Below, piece by piece: positions 35,253 to 45,406 of a DNA stretch of 64,000 nt. How positions within the stretch are numbered: position 1 is the stretch's first letter; the number at the start of each line of letters is the position of its first letter. The notes beneath the pieces were generated by a model. That model was not told where the DNA came from, searched no databases, and saw nothing but the letters and a program-made list of their open reading frames with translations. The translations under genes were made by a program, and so were the position numbers. The DNA comes from Puccinellia tenuiflora (Eukaryota; Streptophyta; Magnoliopsida; Poales; Poaceae), in assembly GCA_012064385.1 (NCBI GenBank), contig QRDG01000817.1, positions 1 to 64,000 of the forward strand, read 5' to 3'.

Positions 35253-36551
35253 CTACTCGTGCAGAGTCGGCGGCTGGAGCTTGGCGTCGAGCACGTCGGA
35301 GCAGATGTTCCCCATGGCGCGGTAGAATGCGGCGAGGCTGGACAGCTGGGTGGCCGACATCTTGGCCATGAGCGCCCTGGCCCGGTCCTCGCTCACCTTC
35401 AGCCTGCTGTTGTTGAGGTAGCCGGACCCGTTCCGCACCGTCGCCCCCATCTGCTTCAGCCGATTCTCCTGCTGCGAGCTTAGGGACGCCGTCTCCAGGA
35501 ACTCTGCACCCGCGTCCAGGTCGCGCCGCTCCGCCTCCGCCGGCTTTGTATCTCCGGCGCCAAAGTACATGTTCTTGGCCAGGGAGAAGCTCCGGACGAG
35601 CACCTTGCGCTGCTTCTCCATGTCCTGGCTCAGTTTCGGCGGCGCCGCAAGCGCGGTGACCGCGCCCCGGCCGCGCGCAAGGGCGAGCTTGGCCTGGTAG
35701 GCGACCACGGCGCGGACGAACTCCCGGTAGGCCTTGGGGCAGCCGGGGTAGTCGAACTCGTCGGATCCGGCCTTGCGCATGCGCTCCGGGTGGAACTGCA
35801 GCCCCATGATGAACTTGCCCTCGCCGGGGCTGTACGCGTCCGGGTCGTAGAACCCCTCCACCAGCCCGTCCGGCGCGAACGCCATCGGCACGAACCGCTC
35901 GGCCAGCCGCCGCACGCCCTGGTGGTGGTAGCTGTTCACCATCATCTCGTCGTCGCCGGCGAGCGAGTCGGCGAACCAGTCGTGCAGCGGCGTGCCGGGC
36001 AGGACGCGCACGGGGTGCCGGTGGCCGTCGTAGTCGGCGTAGTCCATGTGGCACACGGCGGCGGCGTCATGGGAAGGGAGCTCGTGGTCGACGTCCTGGT
36101 AGAGCGAGCCGCCGCAGGCGACGTTGAGCACCTGCGAGCCGCGGCAGATGCCGAGGAACGGGATGCCGCGCTCGAGGCAGCGGCGCGCGAGGAGGAGCTC
36201 GATGGAGTCCTTCTCGTGGTCCACGGCGGCGTCGCTCGGGTGGAGCCGCCGCACAGCGTCCAGCTGCTCGGGCGTGAGGCCGTCGTCCTTGTCCTTGTCG
36301 TTGTCGGCGTAGAGGGAGGGGTCGATGTCCTCGCCCTCGCAGAGGAGCACGCCGTGGATGGGCTCGAAGGAGTCGAGCATGGCGTGCACGCCGGCGACGC
36401 GCGGCACGATGACGGGCACGGCGCCGTAGCGGACGACGAGGTCCAGATGGTACTCACCGACGAAGTCGACGAACTTGTTCTTGCGGACGGTGCGGCGGGA
36501 GACGATGAGCACGCGGGGAAGGATGCGGGAGAGGTCAGGGGAGGGCGACAT
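35253..36551 (-). CDS. Class I glutamine amidotransferase-like protein (peptidase C26 / PuuD-like)
   Basis: The intronless gene encodes 432 residues. The start at 36551 is chosen because the domain begins directly after it (ILPRVLIVSRRTVRKNKF) and a TATA box lies about 125 bp upstream; the frame is open further upstream but that part is unlike protein. The catalytic Cys is in FLGICRGSQVLNVACGG (Cys136). The His-Glu pair is in LQFHPER (His254, Glu256). The conserved SYHHQGV and substrate-pocket LLCEGEDIDPSLY patterns are present. The family hydrolyses gamma-glutamyl compounds. The closest plant relatives known to me are Arabidopsis GAT1_2.1-type proteins (At1g15040), linked to nitrogen status and shoot branching. 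A C-terminal extension of about 130 residues is predicted helical. All catalytic residues are present, so it is probably functional. Its exact substrate is not evident. Confidence 0.92.
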   Translation of the reverse strand: MSPSPDLSRILPRVLIVSRRTVRKNKFVDFVGEYHLDLVVRYGAVPVIVPRVAGVHAMLDSFEPIHGVLLCEGEDIDPSLYADNDKDKDDGLTPEQLDAVRRLHPSDAAVDHEKDSIELLLARRCLERGIPFLGICRGSQVLNVACGGSLYQDVDHELPSHDAAAVCHMDYADYDGHRHPVRVLPGTPLHDWFADSLAGDDEMMVNSYHHQGVRRLAERFVPMAFAPDGLVEGFYDPDAYSPGEGKFIMGLQFHPERMRKAGSDEFDYPGCPKAYREFVRAVVAYQAKLALARGRGAVTALAAPPKLSQDMEKQRKVLVRSFSLAKNMYFGAGDTKPAEAERRDLDAGAEFLETASLSSQQENRLKQMGATVRNGSGYLNNSRLKVSEDRARALMAKMSATQLSSLAAFYRAMGNICSDVLDAKLQPPTLHE

Positions 36552-36670
36552 GGCCGGCGAGCTTGTTGTTGCCTCGTAAACCAAGTCGATCTGTAGATCT
36601 TGAGATGAGAGATCAATGGTGGTCGCTAGATGTTCTTGGATTTGTGGGGAAGTTGTAATCTGGACTGACG

Positions 36671-36680
36671 TATTTATAGC
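36671..36680 (-). promoter_or_regulatory. TATA box of the amidotransferase gene
   Basis: The minus strand reads GCTATAAATA, about 120 bp upstream of the start codon, so transcription would begin near 36645. The leader between is about 90 bp without an intron signal. Confidence 0.7.
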
Positions 36681-37227
36681 AGGACATGGATCGAGAGCGT
36701 AGTAGCTGAATATCTGGATATCACCAAAATCAGGTGCGAATAAATTATTGCCAAAACTGAAGCGTATTACCATGCGCGGGAAGAGGAAACTTGTCCCCGT
36801 GCCATTTAATTGACTACTTGGGTATGTACAGCCCCGTCTAGGCGCCGCGTGCAAACACAGGAAGTCAAAGGGGCCAGGTGCAATATTGCTAAATGCACCC
36901 CAGATCAGGTCTGGCCATCCGGGCATCCTGTTAGACCGAACCGATTGTGGTTCTCAGTCTCCTTCTCCGGAATCGAATAATAATTCTCCGTCACCCGTCA
37001 CGCGTCACCATCATGGTAGGCCTCTAGCCTACCATCAAAAATTGATAGGGCTGAAATTTGAAATGATGCGTCAACGGAACGGGAGCCGTGCGATCCGTCG
37101 AGTTATCATAAATCATCGGATCAGCGGGCAGAGTCCACGTCATCCTTTTATCTAATAAATATCATGGGTATAGAATGCCATGCCACTTTGAATCCTACAT
37201 GAACTGAAAATGCAGAAATCAGTACTA
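36681..37227. other. Promoter region upstream of the amidotransferase gene
   Basis: It holds the distal promoter. A short palindrome, ATGGTAGGC-CTCTA-GCCTACCAT, lies at 37013-37035. No coding sequence or known repeat is evident. Confidence 0.5.
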
Positions 37228-37485
37228 GGTATTGTTTGGTTGCACCGCAGAAAAAACGCGGGAGATTTCTATAGGGATAGAGCACTTGTCAAAGTTGTCA
37301 TAGACACATGAATTTCTCCATCATGTCTCACCTCTTGTTAGAAATCTCATAAGATTGCAATGTAGGAGTGCAATATGCAGCAATTTTGGAGGATTCATTT
37401 CTTTGAACCAAACAGACTCTATAGGAAAATTTACTATGGATTGATATCCTACACAATTCCTTTAATCTTTTGAACCAAAGAGGCC
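37228..37485. mobile_element. Tourist-like MITE (258 bp)
   Basis: The left end GGTATTGTTTGGTT and right end AACCAAAGAGGCC form imperfect inverted repeats of the GGCC-TTTGGTT type. CTA lies directly outside both ends (37225-37227, 37486-37488), a 3-bp duplication as made by PIF/Harbinger elements, although the usual target is TTA/TAA. Internal arms are also partly complementary (CTCTATAGG / CCTATAG motifs). Confidence 0.58.
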
Positions 37486-37488
37486 CTA

Positions 37489-39592
37489 TGAACCTCTTTT
37501 CCCTAATTTGTTCTCGAGAAAGTTTTATTCTACTTAGCAATCGTATTTGTAATAGATGTATACACACAACGAAAAAGACTGTTTCCAAATTGTGCTTGAT
37601 AAATAAACGTTGGCATCATATTTTATCAAGAGGAAAAATCACTTGTTCCGTACTCCAAATTGTGGCTGATAAACAAATTTGGCCCCCAATATTTTACAAG
37701 AGCACAAGATCACTTGTGTTTCTCATACTGTCTAGACTGAGGGCAGACGATATTTCTTTCGTTGAGGCATTCTGTTTTTCAAATGTTTCCTTGAGGAATA
37801 TGCTCAGACATACTGAAACGTAATTATACTCATGCATTTGGAATTATAGAGGAGGCGAGCGGCATATATGCTTAATTAGCAAAATACATGTGCTATACTG
37901 TGGTCAATTGCTCCCGTCACTAGACATTGACAAATTAGTAGTGTAATTTAATTAAGTGGATTTTGATGAACTTGGTGAGTAGTGAGAGTAGTGGTCGACA
38001 CGTACGTGTTTGGTTATTATCGTGGGAGGCCAGTGACAAGGTGCTGATGTGTACATCCCAGCGCGCGTGCTCATTAACGCAGGTGAACCGGTCATGCTTA
38101 CTAGCCCATCTCGTCTAATTGCCGCGTGAAGGTCAAATGTGTAGTCTTGGCTTCTGGTAATCTTTTACATATGTTTTGGTGGAATGTTTATATTAGTCTT
38201 TTTGAATCTCTTGGTGTAATTCACCTACACAAAAACATTTAAACAATGTAACCGTGTGGTATTTTATCTTGACGAGACTCGCGAAAATCAAACCTAGATG
38301 GCTTGATCCTTATTGGAACTGCAAATCATACGTATATCTGCCAAATCTTACTACTTATCTAGCAAATCGTCCGAGCATGAGAACGACGTTTTAATTTAGT
38401 TTGGCCATACGTTGCAGCGTAAGGCCGGGTAGTATTCCGTTCCATCATAGTAAGTGAAATCTATCTGCTAGCTGCTGTGAGCTGCAGTTTCTGCACGCGC
38501 ACGTTTAAAAAAAATTAAGCGTGATTTATCTGCTTTACGGGCGAGTAGTTCAAACCATCTCCTTCGTTGCGAGCTAGCCCTAGCTTTTCTTCTCCGAAAA
38601 CGTGGGAGGAATAAGACATGATATCACTTTTGGTGGGAAAAGATAGAGCACGGGTGAGTGATTTGGGACCAGAAAAATACGTCGCTCGGCCCGCATCACT
38701 CCGCTTTGGGGTTACTCAGGCGAAGATAAACCCTAACTAGACCAACCCCTACCCCTCCTATTCTCCCTCGCCGCTGCTAGAGGGATCCGTCAAGCCCGCG
38801 CACAGCAGCCAAGGACGGTGGTGAGGGCCGCTCATCTAGTCCATGCGAAGAGCTTCATGCCTCCTCGAAGGCGATGTCAAGGTCCAACTAACATCCCTTC
38901 CTCCCCCTCTTCCAGGTGAAATTCCTGGGCGGAAGAGGTGTGCTGGCGGCGTCCTCCTTGGAGGCGTCGCCTTGGGAATGTAGTGCGGTAGTTGACCAGT
39001 GTGGTGGCCGGTAGGCTGCTTGTAGCTGTGTGGTCTATTCTATTGAGGTGGCATGGTCCTGGGTCAGTTCGGTGGTCCTATGCTTGTTGGCTCCTTCAAC
39101 CATTTGTGGTCCTTGTTTGGGGATGGTTCGGCGCCCTCGAGTCTGGGCGAGAGGGGATCCGTCCATGCCTTTCTTGGTGTGTGTTGCCAGTTCTTCGTGC
39201 CATGTCTTATTTTTGGGATATCATCCGAAAGGTTGTGTCTTGATGGCCTTTCGATGCGGCGATTTTTGTGGGTAGCTCGCGTGAAGGGGTGGTCCTGCTC
39301 GAAGTTCTATTCCTTGGCAACATGTCATGTGTGCTCATGCGTTCTCGAGGGTGAGCTTCTCCGTCTTCCGACAGTGCGACGCCCTTGGAACTACGGTGAG
39401 AAGGCGGGGGAATTCTTCGGAGGTGGAGGCAGATGACAGGACACTGGCGACGAGCCTGGACCCGACGAAGGCGTGATCGTTCTTCGGTGGCGTACCTAGT
39501 TTCACGGCGCGTCCTCACTCCTCTCCAATGTTCTGATCATGCGGATTGGCGATGGCCTCGACCTCCAAGTTGGTTCTTTGTTTTTCTTCTTC
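37489..39592. other. No identified gene; possible repeat remnant 38700-39592
   Basis: 37580-37720 holds two diverged tandem copies of about 90 bp (CCAAATTGTG...CACTTGT). 38700-39592 is GC-richer, with frames interrupted by stops. Because of the Sirevirus TSD it was once joined to 51666-51737, whose TTATGAATTGAAAGC end resembles the 3' end of a retrotransposed sequence. I cannot classify it. Confidence 0.4.
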
Positions 39593-39769
39593 CTCCTTGA
39601 AAGAACATTTCCTAAACCCCTATTAGTTTTGTGTGTTAGTTAACAACACTAATGATCATCTAATATGATGCTAAGTGCTGCAGGTTAATTGACATATTTT
39701 GTCCCTAGCATCATTTCACCAAAAAGTGAAGAAATGGCAAAGTTTTCTTGTTGCAGGAAAATTCCAGGC

Positions 39770-40145
39770 CGGAGTTTCCGGGGTGACAGGCCGGAGTCTC
39801 CGGCCCCTGGATTTTCCTGCCCTTCGCCACATGTGTGGTGCCTCCCTGATGTCAGTCCGGAGCACCACCGGAGGGGGCCCGGAGTCTCCGGGAGGCCGGA
39901 GTATCCGGCCCCTGTGACCGGAGTCTCCGGTCTTTCGAAGCGTCATCGACAAGACTCCGCCCGGGCGCGGAGTCTCCGCCCTGCACCGGAGTCTCCGGTC
40001 CCTCTGGCCGGAGTCTCCGGCCCTCCACGATGTGTGCACCATGTGGTGTCTCCCTGATGCCAGTCCGGAGGCTCCCCGGAAGGTGTCCGGAGTCTCCGGT
40101 CTTACCCCGGAGTATCCGGTCACTCAGGCCGGAGTCTCCGGCCCA
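39770..40145. repeat. Array of CCGGAGTCTCCGG palindromes in the 5' LTR
   Basis: About eleven copies of CCGGAG(T)(C/A/T)TCCGG are spaced 15-60 bp apart, most flanked by GG...CC so that the palindrome extends to GGCCGGAGTCTCCGGCC. The same array is at 50523-50898 in the 3' LTR, and further clusters lie inside the element. Palindromic repeats near the promoter are a known feature of Sirevirus LTRs. Their function is not settled. Confidence 0.93.
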
Positions 40146-40178
40146 AGTGGTTTCCAACGGTCAGAAATCGTGGAGGGG

Positions 40179-40186
40179 TATAAATA
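40179..40186 (+). promoter_or_regulatory. LTR TATA box inside a perfect palindrome
   Basis: TATAAATA is centred in an inverted repeat: GTGGAGGGGTAT, two bases AA, then ATACCCCTCCAC. The copy in the 3' LTR is at 50932-50939. It would set transcription start about 30 bp downstream, near 40215. Confidence 0.8.
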
Positions 40187-40877
40187 CCCCTCCACCTACC
40201 TCAGGACAACCAGCTCGTCCAGCATTTATGAACCCTAACTTCTGAGAGCTCAAATTCGCAAGATCTCCCAACTCCTCCGTCCAAATTCATTGATCTTCGG
40301 AGGATTGAAGGAGAAGACCCGGATCTACATCTTCACCGAGCAGTTTTTCATTTCCCCCTCATTCACTTGAGGGATTTCTCTTCTAGGGTTAGCTTTGTGT
40401 TACCCTAGATTCTTGTGCTCAATTTGTGTTGTAATTGTGACAGATTCGTTGATTTGGGAGTCCCCAATTAAGTTGTGGGTGTGTGCCCCAAGACCATTGT
40501 AAGGGCTCCGGATTTCGCCTTGAAGGACTCCGATAGTGGAAGGTGAACCAAGCCTTTGTGGCAAAGTTCATCGGAGAATAGGGTGAGGCCTTTTTGACGT
40601 TGAGTAGGCCTTTGTGGCGAGAACAAGGAGGAACTCGGGAATACATCCTTGTCTCCGCATGCTTCCCTTCGGTTACCTCTTTCCTCTCTCTCGTTCTTAC
40701 GTTGTGCTACTTGTTTAATCGTGATTGCCATCTTGTCATATAGGGAAATTCATCGTAGATGCATGTCTAGATAATTTACCGTTTTGCTAAAGCCTAAAAT
40801 TGAAAAAGATTTAAAATTTGGTGTAGCACCTATTCACCCCCCCCCCCCCCTCTAGGTGCCCATACGATCCTTTCAAT

Positions 40878-40889
40878 TGGTATCAGAGC
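40878..40889 (+). other. Primer-binding site for initiator tRNA-Met
   Basis: TGGTATCAGAGC lies two bases after the 5' LTR end, the standard primer site of Copia elements. Confidence 0.95.
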
Positions 40890-40926
40890 CTTGGCTCTTA
40901 AGTTAGGCTTAACCGCCTAAGAGAGT

Positions 40927-43488
40927 ATGGGTGACGGTGATGATGTGACGGGTGGTAGCACCCCTCCGGTGACCATGGATGATCTCAAGAGTTTGGAAAC
41001 AAGCTTGAAATCATCCATGGACACTCAAATGGGGGAGTTGCGTGCTATGATGAGGGAACTCATGAAGGCTAACATGCCACCCGCTACATCATCCCTAGAG
41101 GCTAATGCTTCCGCCACACAAGTTGGGGAGGGCGAACAACGCACTAATGAATCCCCTCCTAAAATTGATGGTGGGAGGCCGGGGTACAATGCGGTTCCAT
41201 TCGCATACTCGGCCGACCTCCCTATGCCTCATTATCATATAAACAATAGGGGTGATCCACCTAAGTTTAATCCATCTTGTTTTTCTAATTGGCAATTTAT
41301 GATGAAATCTCATGTCAAGGGCTCTTCTAGTGAACTATGGAGAATCATTGAAATTGGGTTCAAGGCCGTCGATCCAAACAACATGACAAGAAGAGAAGCC
41401 GTGGATTCTCAACTCAATGACTTAGCTCTCAACATCATTCACACCGCCGTGGGAGAAAAGCACATGTCTCTCATCGAGCTTGCCACCACCGCCAAAGAAG
41501 CGTGGGATATTCTCACTAAAGAGTTTGTTGGTAATGAGAGCATGCAAAGGAATAGGTTTGAAGCTTTGACCAACCAAGCCGAGGGCTTTTTCATGATAGA
41601 AGGTGAAGACCATGAAGAAATGTATCGAAGGCTCAAGACCCTTGCCACTCAATTTCGAGCCCTTGGTGCAACCTATGTGGATGATGCTTGGATCAAGAGG
41701 AAGTATGTGAGTGCCCTTTGGCCGTTTGAGTCCACCGACTTGAAGAGTTTGCAAGGAAGACACAACTATCACCTCATGTCATCAAATGAGGTCATGCAAG
41801 AGATGGCGGCTTACAAGGTTGCCGCCAAGAACGCCGAAGATGCTCGTGCTCGGGCCATTGGAATGCATAGAGGATCATCACTCGCTTTGAAGGCCAAGGT
41901 TGTGGTGCAAGACGATGATGATGAGACTCAAGAATATGTGTCACATTGGGATCCCAAAGAACTTGAAGATACTCTCAAGGATTACTCGGCTCTCACATCC
42001 AAAGTCTTTTGGAAGAGTCCGTCCAAGGCAAGGGATTTTGTCAACAAGATCGTTGGAAGAAAGGATGGTGGACAAAGGGTTCGTTCGTGCTACAATTGTC
42101 AAGACAAATATCACTTTGTGGCCGAATGTCCGTTTGAGAATAGAGAACACCATGGAGGGAAGCTTGTTCGAAAGGACAAGTCAAAAGACACCCATAGGAA
42201 ACCTTTCTTCAAGAAGAATGCGACCAACAAGAAGCCTTCGAGAATTGTGTTGCTTGCTCAAGAAGAGTACTCATCCGGGAAAGAAGAAGAATAACCCACA
42301 AATGAAGTTGCCGCCATTGCTATTGCTTCTTCATCATCTCCTTCCCTATTTGAATCCCCCAATGAAAATGTCTCCGACTCCTCCGCAAGATGCTTCATGG
42401 CCAAGACTACCGAGGTATCATCTCCCTCATCTCCTAAGGCTATGAGTTCTATGGATGATGCGATAATAAGTTCTATGGATGATGCTACTAGTCTTAAAAT
42501 CAAAGAGGAAATTGTTGCTTTCGATCATTTTATCACTAACATGCAAGGTGAAACAAAGAAGCATGTTGAGGCTCTCATGAGCCAATATGGTGAAGCACAA
42601 GAAATGCTTGAGATCAAGGGTAAGATTGAAAGAGAGGATGCTATGGAAATTGCATCCTTAAAAGACAATCTAGAAGAAGAGCATGAGCTTAGAGTTTCAC
42701 TAGAGCAACAACTAGAATCTATAGAAGAATCTAATGATGTTATTGTTGCTAAACTCATTAAAGAACGTGACCATGCAATTGCTAAATACAAAGCATGTAA
42801 GAAAGAAAAGGTCGAGCTTGGTGTTGGTCATTCTAGACTAACCGAGGAGCTAGAGAAACTCTCCAAGGCTCACAAGGCATTGGAGAGTGAACTCTCTACC
42901 CTCACTAAGTCGTATGAACAACTTCAAGCTCAATCGACTAAAAATGATATGCCTATTTCCTCCACTCCCATTACTTGTGATCATGCAAATATCATTGAGG
43001 AAAATGCTAGGTTAAAGATCAATCTTGCTAAGGCCATCTCCCTAGGTAAGAAACCGTTTGTTACTTCACAAAAGGGGAGAGTTGGTCTTGGGTTTGTGGA
43101 GGAGGAAAAGGAGAAGGAAAGCTTCATGAAGGATGCTAGAGCTCCTCAAGCAAAGAAGGCCCCTCAAGCTAAGAAGGCCAACACTCCTAGTGCCCCTCAA
43201 GCAAAGAAGACCCCTCAAGCTAAGAAGGCCAACATTCCTAGTGCTCCTCAAGCCAAGAAGGTCAACATTGCTAGTGGTAGTGCCACAAGGGGCAAAACTA
43301 CTAGTGATGACTTTGCGGGAAAGACTAACCCCTATTACATTATATTTGTTGATTATTATGGGGATGTCTATGCTAAGTTTGTTGGTCCTAGAAATGTGCC
43401 TATTGCTCGTTCTATTTGGGTTCCTAAGACCCTTGTTGCTAACAAAAGAGGACCCATTGAAAAATGGGGACCTAAATCAAAGCAATGA
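40927..43488 (+). pseudogene. Sirevirus gag with one in-frame stop
   Basis: The ATG at 40927 opens a frame that runs to TGA at 43486-43488 with a single TAA at 42292-42294. No other stop lies between, so this was one gag of about 850 residues. The first part (455 residues) holds the Copia gag (UBN2-like) region, around AWDILTKEFVGNESMQRNRF, and one zinc knuckle, CYNCQDKYHFVAEC (C-x2-C-x4-H-x4-C), near 42090. After the stop come a long coiled coil (42590-42930) and Lys-rich tandem repeats of APQAKK (43140-43260). A large coiled-coil gag is typical of Sireviruses. A truncated but assembly-competent protein could end at the TAA. Whether the stop is a mutation or used is unknown. Confidence 0.85.
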
Positions 43489-43525
43489 TTTCTTGTAGGA
43501 CTATGCTTCCGGTGGGTCAAAATGG

Positions 43526-45406
43526 GTGATTGATAGTGGATGCACTAAACATATGACCGGAAGCAAGGAAATTATGACGGAGTTGAGACCAAGTCTAAAT
43601 CAAGCAACCGACACATTTGGAGATCGATCAAAATCCAAGGTATTGGGTTTTGGCAAGGTGGTAGTCGCTAAGGATATCTCCTTAGTGAATGTCATGCTTA
43701 TCAAATCTCTTGGTTTTAATTTACTTTCCGTTCGTGCACTTAATAACATGGGTTTCGCCGTCTTTCTTGATATTGATGTTGTGGTACTCTTGTGGAGCAA
43801 GACTCTAAAGGTCGCTTTCGTTGGGTACGTCGAGGATGATTTGTTTGTGGTTGACTTTTCGGGGGAAACCACTTCAAATTCGATGTGCTTATTCGGAAAG
43901 GCCGACAAGGGTTGGTTGTGGCATCGCCGCCTAGCCCATGTCAACATGAGAACTTTGCAAAGTCTCCACAAGGGTGGCCACATCCTTGGACTAAAAGAAG
44001 ATGTCTCCTTTGCCAAAGATCGTGTTTGCAGGGCATGTGTTGAAGGAAAGATGCATGATTCTCCCCATCCATCCAAGACTATCATTTCATCCAAGAGGAT
44101 CTTGGAGCTTCTCCATGTGGATCTTTTTGGTGCCGTTCCCGAAGCAAGTCTTGGTGGGAAGAAGTATTGCTTGGTGATTGCCGATGACTATTCAAGATTC
44201 ACTTGGGTTTATTCCTTCAAGTCGAAGAGTGAGACCCAACAAACCTTCATCGACTTCTCCGTTGAAATGCAACGTCAACACAATGTCCCCATATTGGCAA
44301 TTAGGAGTGACAATGGCTCCGAGTTCAAGAACTACACCCTCAACGAGTTTCTTAGTGAAGAGGGTATTCGTCATCAATACTCCGCAACTTACACCCCTCA
44401 ACAAAATGGTGTAGCCGAGAGGAAGAACCGGACACTTATGGATATAGCAAGGTCCATGTTAGCGGAGTTTAAGACTCCGTTAAGATTTTGGGCGGAGGCT
44501 ATATCCACGGCATGTCACTCATCCAACCGGCTCTACTTCCGCAAAGGGTTGAACAAGACCCCCTATGAGATCCTCACCGGCAACAAGCCTAACATCTCCT
44601 ACTTCCGTGTCTTCGGTTGTAAGTGTTTCTATTTGATCAAAGGTTGCCGCTTATCTAAATTCGAATCTAAATCTCTAGAGGGTATATTTGTTGGTTACGG
44701 TGCCGAATCCCACACTTATAGAGTCTATGATATAGCTTCACGGCGTATCATAGAATCTTGTAGTGTGGTATTCGAGGAAAATGACGGCTCCCAAGTGGCG
44801 CAATTTCATGTTTCCGATGTAGATGATGTAATTCCTCGAGAAGCCATAAGAAGAATGGGTGTGGGATTTTTCCGCCCCGTTGAGGAACCCCTTGTGGCGG
44901 AACGAGAAGGACAATGCTCTACCCAAGTGGAGCCTTCGTCTTCATCAGAATTGCAAGCAACTGCTACTGGAGTCAATGATGCACCTGATCAAAGACATGC
45001 TCAAGACCCTCAACCGCCAGTTCTGCCTACAGTCGCCTGGCCGGAGACTCCGGGCATCTTGGCCGGAGAATCCGGGGGGCCGGATACTCCGGTGTCTCAG
45101 GCCGGAGACTCCGGCCCACTTGCTGCTGAAGGAAGTTCTGCTCCAGATCTTGGTCCATCCGCATCCGCCAATTATGATGATATGTCTTCTGGGGATCAAG
45201 GTCAACTTACCGGTCAAGACGGGGACTCAAATGATCAAGATGATCAAGTGATACCTCCAAGATGCAATGAGGATATCGAAGCCCGTCGTCAAGCTCGAGT
45301 TGCAAAGACCATGGAACGTCGTGAACATTTCCTTGAGAAGGTGATTGGTGATGTGAGAGCCAAAGTGTCTACCCGGAGGCAATTGGCAAACTTTAGTGAT
45401 CATTAA
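43526..45406 (+). pseudogene. Sirevirus pol, protease and integrase part
   Basis: The frame begins just after gag, shifted relative to it, and continues past TAA (45404-45406) into the RT. A TTTCTTGTAG-G splice-acceptor-like site at 43488-43497 lies right before it. The aspartic protease site is VIDSGCTKHMTG. The pre-integrase zinc motif is H-x3-H...C-x2-C (WHRRLAHVN...CRACVEGK). The integrase catalytic DDE is visible as HVDLFG, RSDNGSEF and NGVAERKN. The C-terminal linker contains a cluster of CCGGAGACTCCGG palindromes (45040-45115) translated as Gly/Ser/Pro-rich sequence. Confidence 0.92.

Larger units (their letters stand above)
39598..40875 (+). repeat. 5' LTR of the Sirevirus-like element (1278 bp)
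   Basis: It begins TGAAAGAACATTTCC and ends GATCCTTTCA. It contains about eleven CCGGAGTCTCCGG-type palindromes (39770-40145), a TATA box at 40179-40186 and a run of 14 C near 40837. Confidence 0.95.

Noticed and set aside
35185..36054. 289-codon minus-strand Arg/Ala-rich frame, and the 224-codon Ser/Thr-rich frame at 35942-36616
   Set aside because: Alternative-frame shadows of the amidotransferase gene, with composition-driven low complexity.
35790..36596. 268-codon plus-strand frame rich in Val, His and Glu
   Set aside because: Antisense shadow of the GC-rich amidotransferase gene.
36552..36926. Upstream extension of the amidotransferase frame to a Met at 36926
   Set aside because: It would cover the TATA box and leader, and its text shows no family similarity; the Met at 36551 fits the family start.
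38992..39436. Overlapping plus-strand frames of 80-127 codons
   Set aside because: Three overlapping frames with similar openness, no domain and repeat-like flanks; more likely a decayed repeat than a gene.
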